A stretch of 61,432 nucleotides of DNA, from the NCBI GenBank assembly GCA_027364845.1, contig DAHXOO010000010.1, positions 1 to 61,432 of the forward strand. The letters are read 5' to 3'. The stretch comes from Pseudomonadota bacterium (GTDB lineage: Bacteria; Pseudomonadota; Gammaproteobacteria; Acidiferrobacterales; UBA6901). Shown here piece after piece: positions 50,062-61,046 of this stretch. The translations under genes and the position numbers were made by a program. The notes below the pieces were generated by a model. The model worked only from the letters and a program-made list of their open reading frames with translations. It ran no database searches and had not been told where the DNA came from. How positions within the stretch are numbered: position 1 is the first letter of the stretch; every line of letters begins with the position of its first letter.

Positions 50062-51936
50062 GTGCGCTACCCTGAAAATCACGATGTCATTGTAATCGGC
50101 GGGGGTCACGCTGGAACCGAGGCCGCCATGGCCGCGGCGCGTATGGGTTGCCGCACCCTGCTGCTCACCCACAATATCGAGACCATCGGCCAGATGTCGT
50201 GCAATCCGGCGATCGGCGGCATCGGCAAGGGGCACCTCGTCAAGGAGATCGACGCCTTAGGGGGTGTCATGGCGAGCGCGGCGGACCGTGCTGGCATACA
50301 GTTTCGCATTCTCAATGCACGCAAGGGCCCGGCGGTGCGAGCCACGCGCGCCCAGATCGATCGCCAGCTGTACAAGGCCGCCATACGCGAACTGTTTGCA
50401 TGCACACCGAACCTCTTCGTGTTCCAGCAGGCTGTCGATGATCTTATCGTGGAGGCTGGCCGCGTAGTCGCCGCAGTCACGCAATCGGGCATTGAGTTCC
50501 GCGCGCGCACGGTGGTCCTGACGACAGGCACTTTTCTCGCAGGGCGGATTCATGTGGGCTTGTCGAATTACCAGGGCGGCCGCGCTGGCGACCCGCCGGC
50601 CAACGCGCTCGCGTTGCGGCTGCGCGAGTACGGCCTGCGTGTGGGCCGGCTCAAGACCGGCACGCCACCGCGTATCGACCGCAGAACGGTCGACTACGCA
50701 CACCTGGAAGAGCAGCCGGGAGACGTGCCTACGCCATCGTTTTCCTTTTGGAGCGAGGGGTCGGAGCATCCACGCCAGGTGTCATGCCATATTACCCATA
50801 CAAACCCGCGCACCCACGAGCTGATCCGAGCTAGCTTGGACCGCTCACCGCTCTATACCGGTGTCATCGAGGGCGTCGGCCCGCGCTACTGTCCATCGAT
50901 CGAGGACAAGGTGGTGCGTTTTGCGACCAAAGATTCGCACCAGATTTTCGTCGAGCCGGAAGGACTGGGATCCGACGAAGTGTACCCGAACGGCATCTCG
51001 ACCAGCCTACCGTTCGACGTGCAACTTGCGCTGGTGAGGTCGATCGAGGGTTTCGAAAAGGCGCATATCACTCGTCCCGGATATGCGATCGAGTATGATT
51101 ACTTCGATCCCCGCGATCTTGCGCCGACACTCGAGACGAAGGCGGTGGCCGGGCTTTATTTCGCCGGCCAGATCAATGGCACGACCGGCTACGAAGAGGC
51201 CGCTGCCCAGGGAATTGTTGCTGGCACCAACGCGGCGTTGGCCGTGGCGGGTCGCGAGCCCTGGTGGCCGCGGCGTGACCAAGCCTATATCGGCGTGTTG
51301 GTTGATGACCTCATTACCCGCGGTGTGACCGAGCCCTACCGCATGTTCACTTCGCGGGCCGAATACCGTCTTGTGCTGCGCGAAGACAATGCTGACTTGC
51401 GTCTGACCGAGATCGGTCATCGGCTCGGCTTAGTCAGCGACGATCGCGCGCGCCGCGTCGCAAAAAAACGAGAGGTCATCGAGCACGAGCGCAGCCGGCT
51501 GGAACGTACCTGGCTGCGACCGGAGATGGCGGCGACGCCAGCGGCCGCGTCGGTGCTGGGGCAGGGGCTGGTGCACGAATATAATCTGCTCGACCTGCTG
51601 CGTCGCCCCGAGCTCGACTATCGCGCGCTGATGCGTCTGCCGGGCGCCGGCCCCGGGATACAAGATGCGCGTGTGGCGGAACAGGTAGAAATCCAGGCGA
51701 AGTACGCCGGTTATATTGAACGCCAGTCGCAGGAAATCGAGCGCCAGCTGCGGCACGAGGAAACCCCGCTGCCACCGGATCTCGATTACGCGCGGGTTTG
51801 TGGCCTGTCGATCGAGGTGCAGCAGACCCTCGCGCGCTGCCGGCCTGTTACCCTGGGTCAGGCGGCGCGGGTTTCGGGCGTGACGCCCGCTGCCATCTCG
51901 CTGCTTCTGGTCCACCTCAAGCGCAGGCGAGCGTGA
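50062..51936 (+). CDS. mnmG: tRNA uridine-34 modification FAD enzyme MnmG (GidA)
   Basis: 624 residues, GTG start at 50062. FAD-binding [17 protein letters not shown] near the start, [81 protein letters not shown] and the helical C-terminal domain ending [12 protein letters not shown]. Partner of MnmE in the cmnm5U modification. Convergent with the DUF2914 gene. The intergenic region from 49790 to 50061 shows no other gene. Confidence 0.97.
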   Translation: MRYPENHDVIVIGGGHAGTEAAMAAARMGCRTLLLTHNIETIGQMSCNPAIGGIGKGHLVKEIDALGGVMASAADRAGIQFRILNARKGPAVRATRAQIDRQLYKAAIRELFACTPNLFVFQQAVDDLIVEAGRVVAAVTQSGIEFRARTVVLTTGTFLAGRIHVGLSNYQGGRAGDPPANALALRLREYGLRVGRLKTGTPPRIDRRTVDYAHLEEQPGDVPTPSFSFWSEGSEHPRQVSCHITHTNPRTHELIRASLDRSPLYTGVIEGVGPRYCPSIEDKVVRFATKDSHQIFVEPEGLGSDEVYPNGISTSLPFDVQLALVRSIEGFEKAHITRPGYAIEYDYFDPRDLAPTLETKAVAGLYFAGQINGTTGYEEAAAQGIVAGTNAALAVAGREPWWPRRDQAYIGVLVDDLITRGVTEPYRMFTSRAEYRLVLREDNADLRLTEIGHRLGLVSDDRARRVAKKREVIEHERSRLERTWLRPEMAATPAAASVLGQGLVHEYNLLDLLRRPELDYRALMRLPGAGPGIQDARVAEQVEIQAKYAGYIERQSQEIERQLRHEETPLPPDLDYARVCGLSIEVQQTLARCRPVTLGQAARVSGVTPAAISLLLVHLKRRRA

Positions 51937-51970
51937 AAGCGGCGCTCCGCCCGAGGAGCGCCGTGTAGGC

Positions 51971-52486
51971 TCATTGGTGGGAGGGCGGGGCCGCCGGTGC
52001 AGCGGCCCCTGGGCCCGGCCGCGCCGCTGGCGCGGGTCGCGTTCCGGCAGCCGCGGCATATTCGAACGTACTGACGCCCAGGGTTACGCCGCTTGCGTCA
52101 ATGACCGAGACCTGCCACTCACCCAGCCACGCCGGATCCAAGGTCTTTCTGGAGTACACGCGCCAGCGCGGTCCGCTAACATTGAATTTCACGTCGGCCA
52201 TGACTTTGCCATTGTACTCCCAGCGGTGGATGATGGTCTGGCCGGCCATATGCCTGAGGTCGGTGAAAAAGTAAATGTGCCGGTGGCTGTTTGTCAGGGT
52301 GTTGATGTTGTTCGTCGGCTCGTGATCCTTGATACCCGTGGTAAACACCGCTTGCGTGACCTGGCCCGGTTGCTTTCGTACCACTACCTTGGGAGTGGTG
52401 GTCTGGGTTGGTGGGGCAGGTTGCGTCGCCGCTTGCAAAGGCAGCACGACCGCCAAGCCGAATAGGGCAAGATAGGCGCGTCCCAT
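51971..52486 (-). CDS. DUF2914 domain protein, exported
   Basis: 171 residues. Signal peptide 1-20 (AYLALFGLAVVLPLQAATQ), a Pro/Thr linker, then a DUF2914 fold (VTQAVFTTGIKDHEPTNNIN, RHIYFFTDLRHMAGQTIIHRWEYNGKVMADVKFNV, WRVYSRKTLDPAWLGEWQVSVIDASGVTLG). A Pro/Ala-rich low-complexity tail ends it. Probably periplasmic; function unknown. It stands alone on the minus strand between mnmG and rsmG. Confidence 0.85.
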   Translation of the reverse strand: MGRAYLALFGLAVVLPLQAATQPAPPTQTTTPKVVVRKQPGQVTQAVFTTGIKDHEPTNNINTLTNSHRHIYFFTDLRHMAGQTIIHRWEYNGKVMADVKFNVSGPRWRVYSRKTLDPAWLGEWQVSVIDASGVTLGVSTFEYAAAAGTRPAPAARPGPGAAAPAAPPSHQ

Positions 52487-52746
52487 GAAGATTCTCCTTA
52501 AAATTAAAGTTTTTGGACCCTTTCAGCTTACTTCACCGTTGGCCAAGCTGCCAGGTTGCGGGGGTCGTCGCGCCAGAGCGCATTGGGCCCGACCTGGCAG
52601 GCAAAGTTTCGCCGCCGGTGAGAACAGCGACAGCGTTTTTGTTATGCTTGGCAGCAACCTCAAATGGCGACCAAGCCCATGGGCATCGATCAACACCGAA
52701 GCCGGAAGCCGTGCCGGACGCAGGCTCGCCGGCGCCGTGGCCTGCC

Positions 52747-53394
52747 ATGCTGAAGCCGAAAATCCGCGGCGGAATGCTGGAAATGGGAATGGATCTGCCC
52801 CCTGCCTCGATCCAGAAGCTGGCTGACTACCTTGTGCTGCTGGAGAAATGGAACCGGGCCTACAACCTGACGGCGGTGCGTGATCCGGAGCAGATGGTGT
52901 ACCGACATGTCCTGGACAGCCTTTCCGTCATCCCCTATCTGCACGGGCGCCGCGTATTGGATATCGGCACCGGCGCCGGGCTGCCTGGAATCCCGCTGGC
53001 CGTGGCGTGTCCGGAGCGGGAGTTCGTGCTGTTGGACAGCAACGCGAAGAAGACCCGCTTTGTCACACAGGTGATCGCGGCGTTGAACCTGCCGAACGCC
53101 CATGTGGTTCTCAATCGGGCAGAGAAACTGCAAACCGCGGAAAAATTTGACACGTTGATCTCTCGCGCACTCGGCGGCATTGCTGATATGCTGGCGTTGG
53201 CCGCACATCTACGCTCCCCTGGCGGCCGCTTCCTGGCAATGAAAGGGGTTTATCCGCAGGAAGAGTTGGCCGCGTTGCCGCCGGGATACGAAGTGCTGGC
53301 AGTTGAGGCGCTGGGGGTACCCGGGCTCGATGGGAAGCGCCACGTGGTGATTATATCGGCCGACTCGTCCAGGCTGCCCGAAGACAAGAGCTGA
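52747..53394 (+). CDS. rsmG: 16S rRNA guanine-527 N7-methyltransferase RsmG
   Basis: 215 residues from ATG 52747; a later ATG at 52774 (MLEMGMDLPPASIQKL) is possible, and the frame extending upstream to 52513 is not family sequence. SAM-binding loop RRVLDIGTGAGLPGIPLAVACPEREFVLLDSNAKK, N-terminal LVLLEKWNRAYNLTAVRDPEQMVYRHVLDSLSV, and SRALGGIADML and PGGRFLAMKGVYPQEEL. Precedes parA by 7 bases, the classic gid-par order. Confidence 0.95.
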   Translation: MLKPKIRGGMLEMGMDLPPASIQKLADYLVLLEKWNRAYNLTAVRDPEQMVYRHVLDSLSVIPYLHGRRVLDIGTGAGLPGIPLAVACPEREFVLLDSNAKKTRFVTQVIAALNLPNAHVVLNRAEKLQTAEKFDTLISRALGGIADMLALAAHLRSPGGRFLAMKGVYPQEELAALPPGYEVLAVEALGVPGLDGKRHVVIISADSSRLPEDKS

Positions 53395-53401
53395 TCAAGC
53401 C

Positions 53402-54181
53402 ATGGCAAAGATACTGGCAATCGCCAATCAGAAGGGCGGGGTCGGAAAAACCACCACCAGCATCAATCTTGCTGCATCGTTGGCGAAGACCCGCCGCCGC
53501 GTGCTGCTGATCGACATCGACCCCCAGGGCAACGCCACCATGGGAAGTGGTATCGCCAAGGATGCCGTCAGTCCGACGACTTATGAAATTTTGATCGGTA
53601 TCACGTCACTGGAGCGGGCCAAGATCAGCGTCGAGGCTGGTTATGATGTCATACCCGCCAATGCCAACCTGTCTGGAGCTGAGATAGAGCTGATCAGCTT
53701 GGACCGGCGGGAACGTCGTCTGCGTGGTGCACTCGAGGCCGAGGTAGACCAGTACGATTTCGTGCTCATTGATTGCCCGCCGTCACTTAATCTGCTGACC
53801 GTCAACGCGCTGGTCGCGGCACAGTCAGTGCTCATTCCAATGCAATGCGAGTATTATGCGCTCGAAGGCCTGAGCGCACTGGTCAACACGATCCGCAAGA
53901 TCCGCGAGACGCTGAATCCTCCATTGCAGATCGAGGGGTTGTTGCGCACGATGTTCGATCCGCGTAACACCCTGGCCAACGAGGTGTCAGCACAGCTCAG
54001 CCGCCATTTCGGCGACAAGCTTTATCGAACGATCATTCCGCGCAATGTGCGGTTGGCGGAGGCGCCGAGTTACGGAAAGCCGGCAATCACCTATGACATG
54101 CAGTCGCGCGGCGCGCAGGCCTATCTTGCTCTGGCCGGCGAAATCCTGCGTCGCGAAGAATCCGGTGTGATCGCCCCATGA
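53402..54181 (+). CDS. parA: Chromosome partitioning ATPase ParA (Soj)
   Basis: 259 residues. Deviant Walker A KGGVGKTTTSINLAA near the start, DIDPQGNATMGSG, Walker B-like FVLIDCPPSLNLLTVNAL, and IPMQCEYYALEGLSAL. It lacks an N-terminal HTH, as is usual for chromosomal ParA. It forms the nucleoid-bound gradient that segregates ParB-parS complexes. parB follows 37 bases after its stop. Confidence 0.96.
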   Translation: MAKILAIANQKGGVGKTTTSINLAASLAKTRRRVLLIDIDPQGNATMGSGIAKDAVSPTTYEILIGITSLERAKISVEAGYDVIPANANLSGAEIELISLDRRERRLRGALEAEVDQYDFVLIDCPPSLNLLTVNALVAAQSVLIPMQCEYYALEGLSALVNTIRKIRETLNPPLQIEGLLRTMFDPRNTLANEVSAQLSRHFGDKLYRTIIPRNVRLAEAPSYGKPAITYDMQSRGAQAYLALAGEILRREESGVIAP

Positions 54182-54218
54182 ATGTTTGCAGCCTGCCGCT
54201 TGGCGCGCAAGGGTGGTG

Positions 54219-55085
54219 ATGATGAATATGACAACTAAAAAGCCCCGCCTGGGCCGTGGCCTGGATGCGTTACTGGGCGGCACCCTGGAAGCCTCGGCAC
54301 GTGGCAAGGAGGAGCTGCGTCAATTGCCGGTGGACCTGCTGCAGCGGGGCAAATATCAGCCACGCACGCACATGGATCATGAGGCGCTTGAAGAGCTTGC
54401 CAGTTCTATCAAGGCTCAAGGGGTGGTCCAACCTATCGTGGTGCGCGAGCTCGGCACGGGCGGCTATGAAATCGTTGCCGGCGAGCGGCGCTGGAGAGCG
54501 GCGCAGATGGCAGGTCTTCAGACCATCCCGGCCGTGGTCCGGAGCATTCCCGACGAGGCGGCCATTGCTATTGCATTAATTGAGAACATACAGCGCGAAG
54601 ACCTGAACCCAGTCGAGGAAGCCGTAGCGCTGCAACGCCTTATCGACGAGTTCGGCATGACCCACCAGCGAACGGCCGAAAGCGTCGGGCGTTCGCGTGC
54701 TGCGGTCACGAATCTGCTGCGGTTGCTGACCCTAAACGACGATGTGCGCGCCATGCTGGAGGAGAGCCGCATGGACATGGGTCACGCACGCGCTTTGCTC
54801 GCGCTCAGCGGCGGCGCGCAAAGCCAGGCCGCCCGGCAGGTTGTCGACAAAGAGCTGTCCGTGCGTGAAACCGAGAATCTCGTGCGCCGGCTGCTCGAGC
54901 AGCGTTCGGAGCCACGCGGTGTGCGTCATGCGCTGGATCCGGACGTGCGTCGGCTGCAGGATGAGCTGTCCGAGAAGCTTGCTGCCAGAGTGCGCATTAG
55001 TCACGGATCGAAGGGTAGGGGCCGGCTCACCATCGATTACAACAGTCTCGAGGAGCTGGAGGGGGTGCTGGCGCGCATTCGCTGA
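54219..55085 (+). CDS. parB: Chromosome partitioning CTPase ParB (Spo0J)
   Basis: 288 residues from ATG 54219 (next codon is also ATG). KKPRLGRGLDALLGG start; CTP-binding parts GKYQPRTHMDHEALEELASSIKAQGVVQPIVV and GERRWRAAQMAG; motif ENIQREDLNPVEEAVALQRL; HTH with MTHQRTAESVGRSRAAVTNLLRLL; C-terminal dimerisation end RGRLTIDYNSLEELEGVLARI. It would bind the two parS sites in recF and spread by CTP-dependent clamping. Confidence 0.96.
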   Translation: MMNMTTKKPRLGRGLDALLGGTLEASARGKEELRQLPVDLLQRGKYQPRTHMDHEALEELASSIKAQGVVQPIVVRELGTGGYEIVAGERRWRAAQMAGLQTIPAVVRSIPDEAAIAIALIENIQREDLNPVEEAVALQRLIDEFGMTHQRTAESVGRSRAAVTNLLRLLTLNDDVRAMLEESRMDMGHARALLALSGGAQSQAARQVVDKELSVRETENLVRRLLEQRSEPRGVRHALDPDVRRLQDELSEKLAARVRISHGSKGRGRLTIDYNSLEELEGVLARIR

Positions 55086-55151
55086 ATGCCGCCGGCCCAA
55101 GGGGTCCCTCGGACAATCCGGGCTGATTTAGTCTAAGCTTCCATCAACGGT

Positions 55152-55179
55152 AAACCCACTAAGGCAAACCCACTAAGCC
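55152..55179 (+). repeat. 14-base tandem direct repeat
   Basis: AAACCCACTAAGGC followed directly by AAACCCACTAAGCC (one mismatch), just before the ribosome site of the Sel1 gene. Probably a slippage product; a regulatory role is not indicated. Confidence 0.5.
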
Positions 55180-55195
55180 ACGGAGGAGAGCATTG

Positions 55196-55615
55196 ATGAA
55201 TTTGAGTCGGATAGCGGCAGTCATGGTGCTTGTGGCAGCACTGGGTGTCCTCGGCAGCATTCCTGCCCGTGCCGACCTGGGGACCATTCGCCGCGAGGCG
55301 ATGCGCGGCGATGTTCAGGCCCAGCTGCACCTCGGCATTCTCTATGAATTCGGAGTCCGCCTCGCAGATCACGACGTCAAGGCCGTGGTCTGGTACACCC
55401 TTGCCGCCGAGCGAGGCAGCAAGGAGGCCGCCCATCGGCGCGATCTGCTTTCCGCCCATTTGAACGCCTCAGAAAAGACAAAGGTGGCGCGTGCGGTGGC
55501 GGCACTCGATGCCAGAATGCCGCCTGCCTCGGCAGCGCTTGCGAACGGCCCGCCGAAGGGCGGTTCGAGCGACGCTCTTCCAGCAGCACCCCGCTCTCCG
55601 CAGCCAAGCCAATGA
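55196..55615 (+). CDS. Exported Sel1-repeat protein
   Basis: 139 residues from ATG 55196 (GGAGGAG upstream; TTG 55193 is also in frame). Signal peptide 1-25 ends near PARADL. Sel1-like repeats follow: REAMRGDVQAQLHLGILYEFG and DVKAVVWYTLAAERGSKEAAHRRDLL, the 36-residue alpha-alpha motif. A Pro/Ala/Ser-rich tail ends the protein. Periplasmic scaffold-type protein of unknown partner; it lies between parB and the atp operon. Confidence 0.78.
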   Translation: MNLSRIAAVMVLVAALGVLGSIPARADLGTIRREAMRGDVQAQLHLGILYEFGVRLADHDVKAVVWYTLAAERGSKEAAHRRDLLSAHLNASEKTKVARAVAALDARMPPASAALANGPPKGGSSDALPAAPRSPQPSQ

Positions 55616-55742
55616 GTCTCCCTCCGGGAGGGGCCAGGGCGCCTGCCGGGGTGTCTGGTTGACTTGCCGAATTGGGACGGGGCAGGTTTCTCGGGATGTT
55701 TCCCCCGCCCACTGATGTCGGCCGCGCCGGGCAAGACCGATA

Positions 55743-55771
55743 TTGACCCCCCATGGAGTGGCATTTATACT
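55743..55771 (+). promoter_or_regulatory. Probable atp operon promoter
   Basis: TTGACC (55743-55748), 17-base spacer and TATACT (55766-55771) match sigma-70 at 5 of 6 positions in each hexamer. They lie 74 bases before atpI, in the 230-base gap after the Sel1 gene; no other gene is seen in that gap. Confidence 0.6.
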
Positions 55772-55845
55772 GCGGCGCCTTAAATGTGCCTCGCACAATG
55801 GAACAGGACTAAGTCCAGCTCCGGACGGGCTGGTTCAGGGTGCCC

Positions 55846-56247
55846 ATGAATAATGCTGCTGCAGTATTGAGCGGGAGCATCCGCCGGGTAATAGGCACCC
55901 AGTTAACGCTTACCGCCGCAATTGTGGTCGGCTACATCGCTTGGTATGGATGGACCGGCGGGCGTGCCGCGGCGCTCGCAGCGTTGTTCGGCGGCGGAGT
56001 CGCACTGGCGGGCACCTGGCTTTTGGGCCGCAGGGTTCGGCGCGTGAGCGTCTCGACGCCCGACGGCGTCGGTGGTCAGCTGGGGCTGTACGCGGGCGCG
56101 GCGCCCCGATTCGTCGCCACGCTGATATTGCTGGGTGTCGGCATCGGATGGATGAAGCTTGCTCCGGCCCCTTTGATAGTCACCTTTGGGCTTGCCCAAT
56201 TCGGCTTTCTAATTAACCTCGGCGCCGCTCGGCGGACGCGGGGGTAA
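55846..56247 (+). CDS. atpI: ATP synthase accessory protein AtpI
   Basis: 133 residues from ATG 55846 (AGGG upstream; GTG 55840 also in frame). Four hydrophobic helices: LTLTAAIVVGYIAWYGW, AAALAALFGGGVALAGTWLLG, FVATLILLGVGIGWMKLAPAPL and IVTFGLAQFGFLINL. This topology and position before atpB identify it as AtpI, a small membrane protein linked to c-ring assembly or Mg2+ supply. Starts the atp operon. Confidence 0.9.
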   Translation: MNNAAAVLSGSIRRVIGTQLTLTAAIVVGYIAWYGWTGGRAAALAALFGGGVALAGTWLLGRRVRRVSVSTPDGVGGQLGLYAGAAPRFVATLILLGVGIGWMKLAPAPLIVTFGLAQFGFLINLGAARRTRG

Positions 56248-57069
<822 letters not shown>

Positions 57070-57128
57070 GTGCGGCTGTCCCATACCCGTTGTACTGATT
57101 TTCGACCGTTAACTTTTGGAGAGCAAAA

Positions 57129-57437
57129 ATGGCAACCGATGCAACAATGGTCAACCTGGTGGGCATGGTTTATGCCTACACGGCGGTCGGTGTTGGCGTG
57201 ATCCTCGCAGCCGCGGGCCTGGGTTCAGCCCTTGGCTGGGGGATGATCTGCTCGAAGTACATGGAGGGGATCGCGCGTCAGCCCGAAATGCTTCCGACGC
57301 TGCGTGTGCAGATGTTCATCACTGCGGGCCTGATGGAATCATTTCCGTTCATCGTGCTGGCCTTCGCGATGTACTTCACGTTCGCCAATCCGTTCGTGGG
57401 TGCCGCCCTGGCTGTGGCAAAGAGTCTGGGCGGCTAA
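57129..57437 (+). CDS. atpE: F0F1 ATP synthase subunit c
   Basis: 102 residues, longer than the roughly 79 of E. coli, mainly through an extra N-terminal stretch and the end NPFVGAALAVAKSLGG. Two helices with the loop ARQPE. The ion-carrying carboxylate is E70 in LMESFPFIVLA. The Ser after it resembles Na+-type rings, but the helix-1 position that holds Gln in Na+ rings is W37 here, so a proton-driven ring is expected. Hairpin loop KYMEGIARQPEMLPTLR is standard. Confidence 0.96.
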   Translation: MATDATMVNLVGMVYAYTAVGVGVILAAAGLGSALGWGMICSKYMEGIARQPEMLPTLRVQMFITAGLMESFPFIVLAFAMYFTFANPFVGAALAVAKSLGG

Positions 57438-57475
57438 GTTAGAGCGAAGCCGCCGCCGCGTAGAGGAGTGACAAC

Positions 57476-57946
57476 GTGAACGTAACCGCAACCCTGTTTG
57501 GCCAGATGCTCACCTTCGCGGTGATGGTTGCCTTTGTCTGGCGCTTTCTCTGGGGACCCATGACGCGCATGCTCGCCGAACGCAGCCGGCGCATCGCTGA
57601 CGGCCTTGCCGCAGCCGAGAAGGGCAAGCACGACCTCGAGCGGGCGCAGAAACGGGCGGTGGAGCTGCTACGTGAGACCAAGCAGCAGGCGACCGAGGTC
57701 CTGGCGCAGGCGGAGAAGCGCGCCGGCGAAATCATCGACGAAGCCAAGTCCCATGCCAGGAGCGAAACCGAGAACATCATTGCCGCGGCCAAGAGTGAAA
57801 TTGCACGGGAGATAAACGCGGCGCGCGAACAGTTGCGTGCCTCCGTGGCGCAGCTGGCAGTTGTGGCCGCAGGCCGCATTCTGGAAGAGGAAGTCGATGC
57901 CAAGGCCCACGCCAAGATGCTTGGCGCGGTTGTGCAGCAGCTTTAG
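57476..57946 (+). CDS. atpF: F0F1 ATP synthase subunit b
   Basis: 156 residues, GTG start at 57476. One N-terminal membrane helix ([20 protein letters not shown]) followed by a long charged alpha-helix with Ala/Glu/Arg/Lys pattern ([25 protein letters not shown]...) and the dimer end [15 protein letters not shown]. Forms the peripheral stalk that holds alpha3beta3 to subunit a. The start [13 protein letters not shown] region is typical. Confidence 0.95.
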   Translation: MNVTATLFGQMLTFAVMVAFVWRFLWGPMTRMLAERSRRIADGLAAAEKGKHDLERAQKRAVELLRETKQQATEVLAQAEKRAGEIIDEAKSHARSETENIIAAAKSEIAREINAAREQLRASVAQLAVVAAGRILEEEVDAKAHAKMLGAVVQQL

Positions 57947-57957
57947 AGACCTGAACG

Positions 57958-58494
57958 ATGTCCGAACAACTAACGCTTGCGCGTCCCTACGCCGAAGCCC
58001 TGTTCCAGCTGGCCACGGAGCACAAGGAGCTGGACAAATGGTCGGACATGCTGGCGCTGATGGCGACGGCTGCGGCCGACACACGGCTGATCACGCTGTC
58101 GCAAGATCCACGTCTTGCGCGCGCGCGCTTCACGCAGTTGTTTCTCGACATCTGCGGTCGCGCCCTTAACAGCGACGGCGAGAACCTGGTGCGGCTGCTA
58201 CAGGAAAACCGCCGCATTACCCTGCTACCGGAAATCGCGCATCAGTTCGAAAAGCTAAAAGCCGACGCGCAAGGCCGTGTCGACGCCGAGGTGGTGTCGG
58301 CTTTCGAGGTCGAGCCGGCGCAGATGAAATCCATCTCGGAGGCGCTGAAGAAAAAGCTCAGCCGCGAGATCAATCTGACTTCCAGGGTCGACAAATCGCT
58401 CGTCGGCGGCGTCATCATACGCGCCGGTGATCTGGTGATCGACGGTTCGGTCCGCGGACGGCTCCGCGCCCTGGCGAACTATCTGAATCGCTAA
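57958..58494 (+). CDS. atpH: F0F1 ATP synthase subunit delta
   Basis: 178 residues. N-terminal helical bundle LARPYAEALFQLATEHKELDKWSDMLALM and the C-terminal RVDAEVVSAFEVEPAQMKSISEALKKKLSREINLTSRVDKSLVGGVIIRAGDLVIDGSVRGRLRALANYL, matching the OSCP/delta family. It caps the F1 head and joins it to subunit b. 11 bases after atpF. Confidence 0.96.
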   Translation: MSEQLTLARPYAEALFQLATEHKELDKWSDMLALMATAAADTRLITLSQDPRLARARFTQLFLDICGRALNSDGENLVRLLQENRRITLLPEIAHQFEKLKADAQGRVDAEVVSAFEVEPAQMKSISEALKKKLSREINLTSRVDKSLVGGVIIRAGDLVIDGSVRGRLRALANYLNR

Positions 58495-58503
58495 AGGTAA
58501 CCT

Positions 58504-60048
58504 ATGCCACAGCTCAACCCTTCCGAAATCAGTGACCTGATCAAGGCCAGGATCGAAAAATTCGAATCCCGCGCGGAAGCCCGCACCGAAGGCACCGTCG
58601 TCAGCCTTACCGACGGCATCGTGCGCATTCATGGTCTGGCGGATGTCATGCAGGGCGAGATGATCGAATTCCCGGGCAATACCTTCGGACTGGCGCTCAA
58701 CTTGGAGCGCGATTCAGTGGGCGCCGTAGTACTTGGCCAGTACGAGCACATTACCGAGGGCGACAGCGCGCGCTGCACCGGGCGGATCCTCGAGGTGCCG
58801 GTGGGCGAGGAGTTGGTCGGACGCGTGGTCGATGCGCTCGGCAATCCCATCGATGGGCGCGGGGCGATCGGGGCGCACTTGAGTTCACCCATCGAGAAAG
58901 TGGCCCCAGGTGTGATCACGCGCCAGTCCGTCTCCACACCGGTTCAGACGGGCTTGAAAGCGATCGATGCCATGGTGCCGATCGGACGTGGCCAGCGCGA
59001 GCTCATCATCGGCGATCGCCAGACCGGCAAGACCGCCGTGGCGATAGACACGATCATCAATCAGAAAGACAGCGGCGTCATCTGCATCTACGTCGCCATC
59101 GGCCAGAAGGCCTCATCCGTGGCGAGCGTGGTGCGCAAGCTTGAGGAATTCGGCGCCATGGCTCACACCATCGTGGTTGCGGCGACCGCCGCCGAGTCGG
59201 CGGCTATGCAGTACATCGCGCCCTACTCCGGCTGTGCCATGGGCGAGTATTTTCGCGACCGCGGCCAGGATGCGTTGATCATCTACGACGATCTGACCAA
59301 GCAGGCCTGGGCGTACCGCCAGATTTCGCTCTTGCTGCGGCGCCCACCCGGGCGCGAAGCTTACCCGGGGGATGTGTTCTACCTGCATTCGCGTCTATTG
59401 GAGCGCGCCGCGCGCGTCAACAGCGAATTCGTCGAAAAAGCGACCGGTGGGAAGGTCAAGGGCCGTACTGGCTCGCTCACGGCGCTGCCCATCATCGAGA
59501 CCCAGGCCGGCGACGTATCGGCGTTCGTCCCGACGAACGTGATCTCGATCACCGACGGCCAGATCTTCCTGGAAACCGACCTGTTCAACTCAGGCATACG
59601 TCCGGCTATTAATGCCGGTCTGTCGGTATCGCGCGTGGGCGGTGCTGCGCAGACGAAGATCGTCAAGAAGCTCGGCGGCGGCGTGCGCCTGGCGCTCGCG
59701 CAGTTCCGCGAACTCGCTGCCTTCGCGCAGTTCGCCTCCGACCTCGACGCCGTGACCCGCAAGCAGCTTGACCGCGGCCAGCGTATTACCGAGCTCATGA
59801 AGCAAAAGCAGTACTCGCCGATGACCGTCGCGCAGATGGCGGTATCGCTGTTTGCGGCCAACCAGGGGTTTCTCGATGATGTCGAAGTTGCCAAAGTGCA
59901 GGCGTTCGAGGCAGCCCTGCAGTCCCACATGAAGGCGCAGCACGCAGCCCTTATGGAGGAAATCAACCTTAAGGCCGATTACACCGACGACATCGCTGCG
60001 CGGCTGCAGGCGGCTGTGCAGGACTTCAAGGCGAACCACGCATGGTAG
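58504..60048 (+). CDS. atpA: F0F1 ATP synthase subunit alpha
   Basis: 514 residues. P-loop [14 protein letters not shown]-terminal [16 protein letters not shown], conserved [13 protein letters not shown], catalytic-site Arg region [41 protein letters not shown], and [25 protein letters not shown]. Catalytic but non-turnover nucleotide subunit. Starts 9 bases after atpH. Confidence 0.98.
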   Translation: MPQLNPSEISDLIKARIEKFESRAEARTEGTVVSLTDGIVRIHGLADVMQGEMIEFPGNTFGLALNLERDSVGAVVLGQYEHITEGDSARCTGRILEVPVGEELVGRVVDALGNPIDGRGAIGAHLSSPIEKVAPGVITRQSVSTPVQTGLKAIDAMVPIGRGQRELIIGDRQTGKTAVAIDTIINQKDSGVICIYVAIGQKASSVASVVRKLEEFGAMAHTIVVAATAAESAAMQYIAPYSGCAMGEYFRDRGQDALIIYDDLTKQAWAYRQISLLLRRPPGREAYPGDVFYLHSRLLERAARVNSEFVEKATGGKVKGRTGSLTALPIIETQAGDVSAFVPTNVISITDGQIFLETDLFNSGIRPAINAGLSVSRVGGAAQTKIVKKLGGGVRLALAQFRELAAFAQFASDLDAVTRKQLDRGQRITELMKQKQYSPMTVAQMAVSLFAANQGFLDDVEVAKVQAFEAALQSHMKAQHAALMEEINLKADYTDDIAARLQAAVQDFKANHAW

Positions 60049-60105
60049 GCGCTCGCGCAGCCCGCGCAATGACCCCGACCGGGGCGAGACCGAGGCGATA
60101 GGACC

Positions 60106-60966
60106 ATGGCCGTCGGCAAAGAGATACGCAACCAGATCAAGAGCGTGCGCAACACGCAGAAGATCACCCGTGCGATGGAGATGGTTGCCGCCAGCAAGAT
60201 GCGCAAAGCGCAGGAGCGCATGCGCGCAGCACGCCCCTATGCCGAGAAGATACGCGGCGTGATCGGGCATCTGCATTACGCTCACCCCGAGTATCGCCAT
60301 CCGTTTCTCGATGAGCGCACGGTGCGCCGCGCCGGGGTGATCGTGGTGACCTCGGACCGTGGGCTGTGCGGTGGGCTCAACACCAATGTGCTTCGATCCA
60401 CAATCAGGCTGATGCGCGAGTGGCACGAAAAGAAGATCGAAATCGACGTGTGCACCATCGGCTCGAAGGGCTTCGGTTTCATGAAGCGTATCGGCGCGAA
60501 CCTCGTCTCGCACACCCCGCGTCTGGGCGATGCACCGCGTGTGGAGGATCTTATCGGCGGGGTGAAGGTGATGCTCGACTCCTACACCGCCGGGACCGTG
60601 GATTGCCTGTATCTGGTGTTCAACCGCTTCATCAACACCATGTCGCAGCAGCCGCTGCTCGAGCAGCTGCTTCCGCTGCAGGGAGACGAAGGCACAACAC
60701 TCAAGCATTACTGGGACTATCTCTACGAGCCCGATGCCAAAGATGTTCTCGATGACCTGCTGCGCCGCTACATCGAGACCCAGGTCTACCGCGCGGTGGT
60801 GGAGAATTTGGCCTGCGAGCAGTCGGCGCGCATGGTGGCGATGAAGTCCGCCTCGGACAATGCCGGCAAGCTCATCGATGAGCTCAGGCTGCGCTACAAC
60901 AAGGCGCGCCAAGCTGCGATCACCCAGGAGCTGTCCGAGATCGTCGGCGGGGCAGCAGCAGTGTAA
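60106..60966 (+). CDS. atpG: F0F1 ATP synthase subunit gamma
   Basis: 286 residues. N-terminal coiled coil [37 protein letters not shown] and C-terminal [50 protein letters not shown] (here CEQSARM), with the central Rossmann-like part [15 protein letters not shown]. Central shaft of the rotor that drives conformational change in alpha3beta3. 57 bases after atpA. Confidence 0.97.
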   Translation: MAVGKEIRNQIKSVRNTQKITRAMEMVAASKMRKAQERMRAARPYAEKIRGVIGHLHYAHPEYRHPFLDERTVRRAGVIVVTSDRGLCGGLNTNVLRSTIRLMREWHEKKIEIDVCTIGSKGFGFMKRIGANLVSHTPRLGDAPRVEDLIGGVKVMLDSYTAGTVDCLYLVFNRFINTMSQQPLLEQLLPLQGDEGTTLKHYWDYLYEPDAKDVLDDLLRRYIETQVYRAVVENLACEQSARMVAMKSASDNAGKLIDELRLRYNKARQAAITQELSEIVGGAAAV

Positions 60967-61046
60967 GGGGCGCGGTTGCCCGAGCCTGCTGACGTCAGGA
61001 TAGCAAACGTCGAGAAGCCGAAACTGAATTCTATGGGGACAAATTT

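Noticed and set aside
57129-57437. Sodium-driven ATP synthase
   Set aside because: The helix-1 Gln required in Na+ rings is Trp here; the Glu-Ser pair alone is not sufficient.
59590-60912. 440-codon minus-strand open frame opposite atpA/atpG
   Set aside because: Antisense shadow crossing two well-conserved genes; composition is unlike a protein.
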